A stretch of 12,938 nt of DNA. It comes from DAOSCP01 sp035379625 (lineage in GTDB: Bacteria > Bacteroidota > Ignavibacteria > Ignavibacteriales > DAOSCP01). A model generated the notes under the pieces. That model was not told where the DNA came from. It ran no database searches and saw only the letters and a program-made list of their open reading frames with translations. This document shows, one piece after another, positions 7,432-12,938 of the stretch. The translations under genes and the position numbers were made by a program. The stretch is from contig DAOSVM010000052.1 of NCBI GenBank assembly GCA_035379625.1, positions 1-12,938 on the forward strand, in the 5' to 3' direction. Position 1 is the stretch's first letter. Each line of letters opens with the position of its first letter.

Positions 7432-7971
7432 GCCATAATATTCTCGTCTTAAAATAGACATTACATAAAAATCACAATACTCGTTATTATGGTACATAGC
7501 TTCTCTTAAAGTACCTTCAATGGTAAATCCACATTTTTTATATGCTTTAACAGCTTTTTCATTTTTAGCAAAAACGTGTAATTGTATTCTATTCAAATTT
7601 AATATGTCAAAGCCATATTTAATCATTAAAGAAGTTGCTTCCGTTCCATAACCTTTTGACCAAGATTCTGGATCATAAATTGCAAGATAGAAAACAGTAG
7701 CTCGACTCACTAAATCAACTCTTACAAAAGCTGTTTGTCCAACAGGCTTATCTGTAGAATTTTCACAGATAGTAAATAATTTTGTTTTATCATCATTAGC
7801 CCAAGCATCTAATTCTTTTTCAACTTGTTGAATTGTTAAAGGATTAAAATGAAATAAAGTTTCTCTTAATTCTGAAATATTTTTTCCCAAATATACAAGT
7901 TCTAAATCATTTTCTTTCTCATAAGGACGAAGATAGATTTTTTCACCGATAATAAATTTCGTAGTTTTCAT
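7423..7971 (-). CDS. GNAT-family N-acetyltransferase, RimJ/RimL-like
   Basis: A 182-residue acetyltransferase with the layout of the RimJ/RimL/SpeG branch of GNAT: KIYLRPYEKEND near the N-terminus (11-22), acetyl-CoA motif A WSKGYGTEAT at 104-113 (Q/R-x-x-G-x-G/A type), NRIQLHVFAKNEKAVKAYKKCGF (127-149, motif B) and EGTLREAMYHNNEYCDFYVMSIL at the end. The acceptor (protein N-terminus, amino acid, polyamine or antibiotic) cannot be told from sequence. It is the last gene of the thioesterase-nadC-flippase-dut operon. It starts 8 bases after dut, with AGGTG five bases before the ATG. Its stop codon lies inside the end of the convergent AAA+ gene, a 9-base overlap. Confidence 0.9.
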   Translation of the reverse strand: MKTTKFIIGEKIYLRPYEKENDLELVYLGKNISELRETLFHFNPLTIQQVEKELDAWANDDKTKLFTICENSTDKPVGQTAFVRVDLVSRATVFYLAIYDPESWSKGYGTEATSLMIKYGFDILNLNRIQLHVFAKNEKAVKAYKKCGFTIEGTLREAMYHNNEYCDFYVMSILRREYYGLK

Positions 7972-7979
7972 TATTTCAC

Positions 7980-8438
7980 CTATTTAATTCCTGTACTACT
8001 AAAACCACCTTCACCTCGAGAGGTGGTACTTAATTCATCAACTTCTATAATACTTGCGTGATATATTTTTGATATAACAAGTTGAGCTATTCTATCTCCT
8101 CTTTCAATTTTAAAATCTTCTTTTCCTAAATTCATAATAATAATTTTCAATTCTCCCCTATAATCTGAATCTATTGTCGCAGGTGAGTTTGGAATTATAA
8201 TACCGTGCTTTAAAGCCAAACCACTTCTTGGTCTTACTTGTAATTCATAACCTTTAGGAATTTCAACAGCCAAATTTGTTGGAATTAATGCTATTTCCCC
8301 TGATTTAATAATCATAAATTCATCAATAGCTGCACGAATATCCATCCCTGCACTTTCTTCAGTATGATATTGAGGTAGTGGTATATCGCTGTGTTTTTCA
8401 TTTAACCTTTTAAATTTAATATTAATTTTTTCAATCAT
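7980..8438 (-). CDS. dut: dUTP diphosphatase (dUTPase)
   Basis: A 152-residue homotrimeric-type dUTPase that hydrolyses dUTP to dUMP and pyrophosphate, keeping uracil out of DNA and supplying dTMP synthesis. All five family motifs are present: I AGMDIRAA (30-37), II RPRSGLALKHG (69-79), III ATIDSDYRGE (87-96) with catalytic Asp90 and base-stacking Tyr93, IV RGDRIAQLVI (113-122), and V RGEGGFSSTG (141-150), the glycine-rich tail that closes over a neighbouring active site. Motif III begins with Ala where Gly is more usual. Length is normal. The ATG overlaps the flippase stop codon as ATGA, so translation is probably coupled. Confidence 0.96.
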   Translation of the reverse strand: MIEKINIKFKRLNEKHSDIPLPQYHTEESAGMDIRAAIDEFMIIKSGEIALIPTNLAVEIPKGYELQVRPRSGLALKHGIIIPNSPATIDSDYRGELKIIIMNLGKEDFKIERGDRIAQLVISKIYHASIIEVDELSTTSRGEGGFSSTGIK

Positions 8439-9886
8439 ATTATACCCTTTTTCATATTTAAAATTGCATTAATTTTGAGTATTTTAAAGATAAAAATTGC
8501 TAAGATAAATACCAATATTGCTAAAATTTCCAATAATATATTGGTAATAAATAAGTTATAAAATTTATAGTATAATGATAAAAATATACCAATAAGAAAA
8601 AATATTTTAATAATTTTCAGATATTCAAATTTAATATGATAATAGTGTTGATTTGCTATAAACATTCCAAAGCTCATTACAAAATAACTAAAAAATGTTG
8701 AAAATGCTGCTCCAAGAATCGAATATCTTGGAATTAATAAAAGATTTGATATTACATTAACCAATGCACCAAGTCCAGTAATAACTGGCGCAAGAAATGT
8801 TTTTTCTTTAATTAGAATACCGGCACTTAATACAACATATACACCATTAAATAAATACCCAAGCAGTACAATAGGAACAATGTATAAGCCACTCCAATAA
8901 TTATAGTTTATTAATGATTTGCCAAATATTTTTGTTGTAGTCAATGGATATATTAGAAAAGTTAAACTAATCAAAATTACAGAACCCAAAATTAGAAAAT
9001 AAGTAAGAACTTTACTTATTATATCTTTTGAATCTTTTTCTTTGGAATTAGCAATGAGAAATGGTTGCCAAGCATATTGGAATACAGAAACAAACAACAT
9101 CATAAAAATGCCTAATTTGTAATTTGCTTGGTATAATCCAACTACATCAGAATTGGTAAGCTTTTGTAGAATTGGTCTATCGATAACTTGAACCACCATC
9201 GAAGCTAAACCTGCTGGAACAAAAGCAATACCAAATTTTAGAAATTTTTTTAAAGCATCTTTATCATATGTTAAATTAAAAAATTTTGATATGTCAACCA
9301 ATAACAAAATTAAAGTTATAAAAGATGCTAAAATATTACTAATTAATACTGCTTCGATACCATATTTTAAGAAAAATATAAAAACTATATTAAAAATTAC
9401 ATTCGTTAAGATATTAATAAACTTATATGATGCAAAAATTTTAGCTTTCCTTTGAATCCTTAAATTGGTAAAAGGTATTGCGGAAAGTGAATCTAAAAAA
9501 AGTATAATAACCATATAAATGATTAAATTTGAATAATCTTTGGTTATGCCAATAAAATCAATATATTTTTCATATGTAAAGAAAATAAAAATTGAAAATA
9601 TTATCGAAGTAAAAAATACTGTTAAAAATGCAGTAGAGTAATATTTTTTTTGCGTTTGAATATTTTCATTTGTAGAATATCTCAGAAAAGCAACATCAAA
9701 TCCATATAAATAAATTATATTTAGAAGTGCGATAAAAGAGTAAATATTAGCTACAATACCATATTCAGCTCTACCAAAAACATAAGTGTAAAATGGGACT
9801 AAAAGAAAATTCAAAAAGCGTCCCAAAATTGTGCTTATACCATATATTGCAGTATCTTTACTAAGCTGTTTTAATTTATGATTCAT
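8435..9886 (-). CDS. Oligosaccharide/lipid-linked glycan flippase (Wzx/MATE-like, MOP superfamily)
   Basis: A 483-residue membrane protein with about 12-14 hydrophobic helices. The N-terminal KDTAIYGISTILGRFLNFLLVPFYTYVF pattern (10-37) followed by EYGIVANIYSFIALLNIIYLYGFDVAFLRY is characteristic of the polysaccharide-export branch of the MOP superfamily. A repeated internal half begins near KFLKFGIAFVPAGLASMVVQVIDRPIL (214-240), consistent with the two-bundle fold. Such proteins flip undecaprenyl-linked sugar units across the cytoplasmic membrane for O-antigen, capsule or exopolysaccharide assembly. No glycosyltransferase or polymerase lies beside it, so the substrate is unknown. It is joined to nadC upstream and dut downstream by ATGA overlaps, a housekeeping-style setting rather than a glycan cluster. 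Confidence 0.9.
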   Translation of the reverse strand: MNHKLKQLSKDTAIYGISTILGRFLNFLLVPFYTYVFGRAEYGIVANIYSFIALLNIIYLYGFDVAFLRYSTNENIQTQKKYYSTAFLTVFFTSIIFSIFIFFTYEKYIDFIGITKDYSNLIIYMVIILFLDSLSAIPFTNLRIQRKAKIFASYKFINILTNVIFNIVFIFFLKYGIEAVLISNILASFITLILLLVDISKFFNLTYDKDALKKFLKFGIAFVPAGLASMVVQVIDRPILQKLTNSDVVGLYQANYKLGIFMMLFVSVFQYAWQPFLIANSKEKDSKDIISKVLTYFLILGSVILISLTFLIYPLTTTKIFGKSLINYNYWSGLYIVPIVLLGYLFNGVYVVLSAGILIKEKTFLAPVITGLGALVNVISNLLLIPRYSILGAAFSTFFSYFVMSFGMFIANQHYYHIKFEYLKIIKIFFLIGIFLSLYYKFYNLFITNILLEILAILVFILAIFIFKILKINAILNMKKGII

Positions 9887-10734
9887 TTTGCATAATCAAT
9901 TAATAGAGAAAGGTCTAATGCTCTAACGCTATGAGTTAAAGCACCAACTGAAATATAATCAACTCCTGTTTCAGCAACTTCGACGAGAGTATTTATATTA
10001 ATACCACCAGATGCTTCAATTTTACATTTGTTATTTATAATATTTACCGCTTTTTTTGTATCATTGACAGAAAAATTATCCAACATAATAATATCAATAC
10101 CACATTGAAGAGCTTCATTAATTTCTTCAAAATTTTTAGTTTCGACTTCTATAAGACAATTTAAATTATTTTTCTTTTTATATTCTTTTACTTTTTTTAC
10201 AGCTTTAGTGATGGAACCTGCTCCTGCAATATGATTATCTTTTATCAGAAACATATCATATAAACCAATACGATGATTTTGCCCACCACCTATATAAACA
10301 GCCATTTTATCCAGCAATCTTAATCCGGGAACTGTTTTTCGTGTATCAAGGATTTTTGCCTTTGTATGTTTTACTTTATCAACGAAAATATTTGTAGCTG
10401 TTGCAATTCCACTCATTCTTTGTAAAAAATTTAATGCAGTTCTTTCAGCAATCAAAATAGAAGCAATATTTCCTATAATCTCAGCTACAATCTCACCTTT
10501 TCTAATTAAATCACCATCTTTTTTATAAAAAGAAATTCTTAATGTTCTATCTACCAAAAGAAATGTTTCTTGAAAAACTTCTAATCCAGCAATTACGCCA
10601 CCATCTTTTGCTATTAATTTTGCTTTACCTTCTTGGTAAGTATCAAAAATTGCCTCTGTTGTAATATCTGCATTATGAACATCTTCGTTTAATGCACGAA
10701 CAATAATTTCTTTTAATTCAAAGGAAAATTTCAC
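9883..10734 (-). CDS. nadC: Nicotinate-nucleotide pyrophosphorylase (quinolinate phosphoribosyltransferase)
   Basis: A 283-residue enzyme converting quinolinate and PRPP to nicotinate mononucleotide, pyrophosphate and CO2 in de novo NAD synthesis. Family blocks are all present: NEDVHNADITTEAI (16-29), AERTALNFLQRMSGIAT (96-112, with R98 and R105), DTRKTVPGLRLLDKMAV (130-146), GGGQNHRIGLYDMFLIKDNH (149-168), IEVET (195-199), IIMLDNF (215-221), EASGGIN (240-246) and the closing YISVGALTHS (260-269). Length is typical. The start is GTG at 10734, chosen because it gives the expected N-terminus and has AGAGAGG six bases upstream. The start lies within the end of the thioesterase gene, a 17-base overlap. 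No nadA or nadB is in the window. Confidence 0.96.
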   Translation of the reverse strand: MKFSFELKEIIVRALNEDVHNADITTEAIFDTYQEGKAKLIAKDGGVIAGLEVFQETFLLVDRTLRISFYKKDGDLIRKGEIVAEIIGNIASILIAERTALNFLQRMSGIATATNIFVDKVKHTKAKILDTRKTVPGLRLLDKMAVYIGGGQNHRIGLYDMFLIKDNHIAGAGSITKAVKKVKEYKKKNNLNCLIEVETKNFEEINEALQCGIDIIMLDNFSVNDTKKAVNIINNKCKIEASGGININTLVEVAETGVDYISVGALTHSVRALDLSLLIDYAK

Positions 10735-11176
10735 TATGTACCTCTCTATTAGTCAAATCATATTCAGTATCATCTAAAAAATACTCATTTAAAGCTTCGA
10801 TAAAAAAATGTGGTGGTTTCTGTGGTTTATAGCTTATTTTATCTATAAAAGGATGTTTAGTGTATCCTTCTAGAATTAATTTGCTATTATTAGTTATTTT
10901 ATAATCAATGTGAACGACAGGAGATTTTAAATCCTTATAGGATGCTTCAACTTCTAAAATGTCATCATATCTTGCTGGGGCTTTATGTCTTATAAATGTT
11001 TCATAAACTGGTAAAAGAAAACCTTTTTTTTCTATTTCTTTATAAGGAAGCCCAACTTTACGAAGTAATTCAGTTCGTGCAATTTCTAAATATCTAATAT
11101 AATTAGCATTATAAACTACACCCATTTGGTCAGTTTCACCATATCTGACCCTAATTTTTATAGTAATTTTTATCAT
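10718..11176 (-). CDS. Acyl-CoA thioesterase, YbgC/4-hydroxybenzoyl-CoA thioesterase family
   Basis: A 152-residue single hotdog-fold protein. The active-site block RYGETDQMGVVYNANYIRYLEIARTELL (11-38) contains the catalytic Asp16 in TDQMGVVYNANY, the hallmark of the 4HBT/YbgC branch. It is followed by the usual FLLPVYETFIRHKAPARYDDILEVEA strand pairing. These enzymes hydrolyse acyl-CoA thioesters. YbgC of proteobacteria associates with the Tol-Pal and phospholipid machinery, but no tol genes are seen here, so the substrate is open. It is the first gene of the operon running to 7423. A candidate Bacteroidota-type promoter lies 22 bases upstream. Its end overlaps nadC by 17 bases. Confidence 0.92.
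   Translation of the reverse strand: MIKITIKIRVRYGETDQMGVVYNANYIRYLEIARTELLRKVGLPYKEIEKKGFLLPVYETFIRHKAPARYDDILEVEASYKDLKSPVVHIDYKITNNSKLILEGYTKHPFIDKISYKPQKPPHFFIEALNEYFLDDTEYDLTNREVHSEIFL
10741..10747 (-). promoter_or_regulatory. Strong Shine-Dalgarno site deciding the nadC GTG start
   Basis: AGAGAGG on the minus strand lies six bases (TACATA) before the GTG at 10734 and is itself inside the thioesterase coding sequence. It supports use of this non-ATG codon as the nadC start. Most other starts in the window lack such a clear site. Confidence 0.7.
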
Positions 11177-11198
11177 AATTTCAAAATAATTTAACTTT

Positions 11199-11229
11199 TA
11201 AATTTACGAAATTTACTTTTTTTAACAAA
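11199..11229 (-). promoter_or_regulatory. Putative Bacteroidota-type promoter for the thioesterase/nadC/flippase/dut operon
   Basis: On the minus strand, TTTG (11229-11226), a 19-base spacer and TAAATTTA (11206-11199) match the -33 TTTG / -7 TAnnTTTG pattern with one mismatch. The -7 element ends 22 bases before the ATG at 11176. Spacing and position nearly duplicate those at 4213-4243. Confidence 0.45.
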
Positions 11230-11252
11230 TCTTTTTTTATGTTTTTTTATTA

Positions 11253-11258
11253 TATAAT
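11253..11258 (+). promoter_or_regulatory. Possible -10 element for the methyltransferase gene
   Basis: A TATAAT lies 23 bases before the ATG at 11282, but no convincing -35 or TTTG element sits at the right distance. The surrounding sequence is nearly all A and T, so the match is weak evidence. An AAGG at 11272-11275, six bases before the ATG, could serve as ribosome binding site. Confidence 0.25.
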
Positions 11259-11281
11259 ATTTACTACAAACAAGGTTTTAG

Positions 11282-12220
11282 ATGAACGATTTCTTTTCGA
11301 CATTATTAAATGAAAAATATATATTATCTGAAGGCTCAATAATTGATAGATTGATTTTTGAATATGATCTACAATGCGATCCGTATATTTTGAATTCTTC
11401 TGTTCTTTATAATCCGAAATGTAAAGAAATAATGACTATTATATATACACAATATATTAATGTTGCAATATATAATCGTTTACCGATTATTATAACAACT
11501 CCTACTTGGCAAGCAAGTATCGAAAATATAAAAAAAAGTCGCTTTTTTAATAAGCCAGTAATTGAAGATTCTGTTTCATTCGTTTATCAAATAAGAGATT
11601 TTTTCCCTTTACTTCGAAAACATATTTTTATAGCTGGACAAATTGGGCCAATTCTTAACGAAGATTATACATTTTCATTCCCTGATGAGAAAACAGCCTA
11701 CTCCTATCATAAAGATACTATTTTTTCTTTACTCGAAAATGAAATTGATTTTATTTATTTATCTTCATTTTCTTCATTACAAGAGATTATTGGTTGCGTG
11801 AAAATTTTATCATCATTAAAATCCCCTTATATAATTGGCTGTGTAATAGATAAAAATGGAAATTTACTGGATGGTTTTGATTTTAACCAATTAGTAATTG
11901 TTTTAGATAATGAATTTGAATTTCCACCATTTGCTTATTTTATTACTTGTACTAATCCTTTAGACCTGCAGTCTGCATTTAAGAATTTTAGAAAGAATAC
12001 TTTGAATCGTTTAATTGGTATAATGCCAGGAGTATACGAAAATTATTATCATTTTAATTTATCATCTGATAGAGGTTATAGAATAGAAGTAAATGATTTT
12101 GTTGAAGCTACTAAAAACTTAGTTGAACAATACCCTATTAAAATAATTGGCGGCAGCTGCGGCACCGATATAAGGCATATCAATTATTTAGCCAACTATT
12201 TAAGTTTAAAAAAACAATAA
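11282..12220 (+). CDS. Homocysteine S-methyltransferase family protein with altered zinc motif
   Basis: A 312-residue single-domain protein resembling the homocysteine S-methyltransferase barrel. The N-terminal YILSEGSIIDRLIFEYD (13-29) stands where DGAxGTEL is usual. IIITTPTWQAS (69-79), AGQIGPI (118-124), ITCTNP (221-226, Cys223) and IIGGSCGTDIRHI (288-300) follow in family order. Members transfer a methyl group to homocysteine or a related thiol, using zinc held by one Cys in the NC motif plus the CysCys of GGCCG. Here the last pair is Ser292-Cys293, so one ligand Cys is missing. The central acidic ETF-like segment reads LSSFSS (160-165). The fold looks intact but the substrate and even the activity are uncertain. 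No other methionine-pathway gene is nearby. The gene is divergent from the thioesterase operon. Confidence 0.82.
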   Translation: MNDFFSTLLNEKYILSEGSIIDRLIFEYDLQCDPYILNSSVLYNPKCKEIMTIIYTQYINVAIYNRLPIIITTPTWQASIENIKKSRFFNKPVIEDSVSFVYQIRDFFPLLRKHIFIAGQIGPILNEDYTFSFPDEKTAYSYHKDTIFSLLENEIDFIYLSSFSSLQEIIGCVKILSSLKSPYIIGCVIDKNGNLLDGFDFNQLVIVLDNEFEFPPFAYFITCTNPLDLQSAFKNFRKNTLNRLIGIMPGVYENYYHFNLSSDRGYRIEVNDFVEATKNLVEQYPIKIIGGSCGTDIRHINYLANYLSLKKQ

Positions 12221-12256
12221 TTTTTTTTATATTTATCACTAAAAAAAAGAATTTTT

Positions 12257-12892
12257 ATGGAAAATATTTATACAGATGATTTTATTGAAAATTTAGTTGA
12301 GGAAAACGCCAATATTATTTCAATTGTTGAAGCTTTTGATAATAATAAAAAAATAGATAAAACCAGTAGAGAGAACATAAAAATACTAAAACTAATTAGT
12401 GATAAATTTCCACATAAATTATATACATTTTGGGATCTTTTTTTCTTAAAATTAAATGAAAATAATGAGTATAAAGTTTTAACTTCAATTTATGTAATTT
12501 CAAATTTACTTAGTGCTGATAAAGAGGATAATTTTTATAACGAATACGACAAATTTTTTAAATTACTTTATAGCAATAATTTGAAATATACTCTGGCTAT
12601 TTTAGATAGAATTCCTACTATACTTTTAGCAAAACCATATTGGGAAAATAAAATAACTAATACTTTATTAGAATTTGCGAATTTTACTTTAGAGAATAAT
12701 TATGATAATAAAATTCTATTAAAATTGATAGACACTTTTGATAGTTATTTTACACAAACTTCAAGTAAATTCCAAATTATAAATATTTGGACTTTAATTC
12801 TCAATAGAAATAATGATGCAAAGATTCAAAGAAAGATAAAATCGGTATTAAGAAAGAGAAAGGTTAAAGTTTATAATAACAAATCACTTTGA
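12257..12892 (+). CDS. Helical repeat protein, possibly HEAT-like, function unknown
   Basis: A 211-residue protein made of alternating amphipathic helices with no catalytic motif, signal peptide or membrane segment. The pattern around ILKLISDKFPHKLYTFWDLF (43-62), TSIYVISNLLSADKEDNF (76-93), YTLAILDRIPTILLAKPYW (111-129) and ILLKLIDTFDSYFTQ (153-167) resembles HEAT/armadillo-type helix pairs used in protein binding. The C-terminus is strongly basic (KIQRKIKSVLRKRKVKV). It follows the methyltransferase gene after 36 AT-rich bases and is probably co-transcribed. The last 15 codons or so lie in the left arm of a perfect inverted repeat, and the TGA stop lies in its loop. If that repeat is an assembly artefact, the true C-terminus may differ. 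Confidence 0.75.
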   Translation: MENIYTDDFIENLVEENANIISIVEAFDNNKKIDKTSRENIKILKLISDKFPHKLYTFWDLFFLKLNENNEYKVLTSIYVISNLLSADKEDNFYNEYDKFFKLLYSNNLKYTLAILDRIPTILLAKPYWENKITNTLLEFANFTLENNYDNKILLKLIDTFDSYFTQTSSKFQIINIWTLILNRNNDAKIQRKIKSVLRKRKVKVYNNKSL

Positions 12893-12938
12893 ACTATAAA
12901 CTTTAACCTTTCTCTTTCTTAATACCGATTTTATCTTT
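12832..12938. repeat. Perfect 44-bp inverted repeat ending at the window edge
   Basis: The left arm (12832-12875) and right arm (12895-12938) are exact reverse complements over all 44 bases, separated by a 19-base loop (12876-12894). The left arm is coding sequence for the C-terminus of the preceding gene, and the right arm runs to the very last base, so the repeat could continue. There is no T-run typical of a terminator. A fold-back chimera or graph artefact at a contig end explains this most simply. Confidence 0.97.

Noticed and set aside
7423..7971. GNAT acetyltransferase as an antibiotic-resistance or GNAT toxin gene
   Set aside because: No adjacent antitoxin is present and the sequence is of the RimJ/RimL type; housekeeping context gives no support for resistance.
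8178..8180. Ala in place of Gly at the start of dUTPase motif III as a sign of inactivity
   Set aside because: All catalytic residues, including Asp90 and Tyr93, and the other four motifs are intact, so this small change is not meaningful alone.
12832..12938. Terminal palindrome as a rho-independent terminator or hairpin telomere
   Set aside because: The stem includes coding sequence, is AT-rich, is not followed by a T-run, and stops exactly at the window end; an artefact is simpler. The telomere idea needs read evidence.

Overview
The window is strongly AT-rich bacterial DNA, densely packed on both strands and using the standard code (TGA, TAA and TAG all act as stops). The gene set is ordinary: PssA and a short-form Psd for phosphatidylethanolamine, TatA, NadC, Dut, a lipid-linked glycan flippase and a YbgC-type thioesterase. 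Shine-Dalgarno signals are patchy. Two promoters fit the TTTG / TAnnTTTG pattern known from Bacteroidota. Together these suggest the Bacteroidota/Chlorobiota-Ignavibacteria (FCB) side of the tree. That placement is inference; no rRNA or tRNA gene is present to settle it.

Layout. Positions 1-4191 are one minus-strand operon, transcribed leftwards: a degenerate PurC (SAICAR synthetase) homologue, psd, pssA, tatA, a small antitoxin, a VapC-like PIN toxin, and a large TPR protein that runs off the left edge. Gaps are 8 bases or less and four of the six junctions overlap. On the plus strand, 4300-7431 encodes a 1043-residue protein with a helical TPR-like N-terminus, a beta-rich middle and two complete CbbX/SpoVK-type AAA+ modules. 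Positions 7423-11176 form a second minus-strand operon: thioesterase, nadC, flippase, dut, GNAT acetyltransferase. It contains two 4-base ATGA overlaps, and its end collides with the 3' end of the AAA+ gene. From 11282 the plus strand carries a homocysteine S-methyltransferase family protein and a helical, probably HEAT-like, protein.

How they work together. psd and pssA perform consecutive steps (CDP-diacylglycerol to phosphatidylserine to phosphatidylethanolamine), and tatA adds a membrane export component. NadC supplies NAD and Dut cleans the nucleotide pool; both look like housekeeping genes sharing a transcript with the flippase. The toxin-antitoxin pair sits inside the lipid operon and looks like an insertion into it.

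Most notable: the PurC-like protein keeps the family fold signature but has lost most catalytic and ligand-binding positions; the tandem-AAA+ protein has no obvious partner; the methyltransferase has Ser in place of one zinc-ligand Cys; and the last 107 bases form a perfect 44-bp inverted repeat reaching exactly the window end, which is more likely an assembly or library artefact than biology. I saw no CRISPR array, insertion sequence, tRNA or rRNA. I did not find a clear new multi-gene system; the PurC-like and tandem-AAA+ genes are the best candidates for undescribed function.
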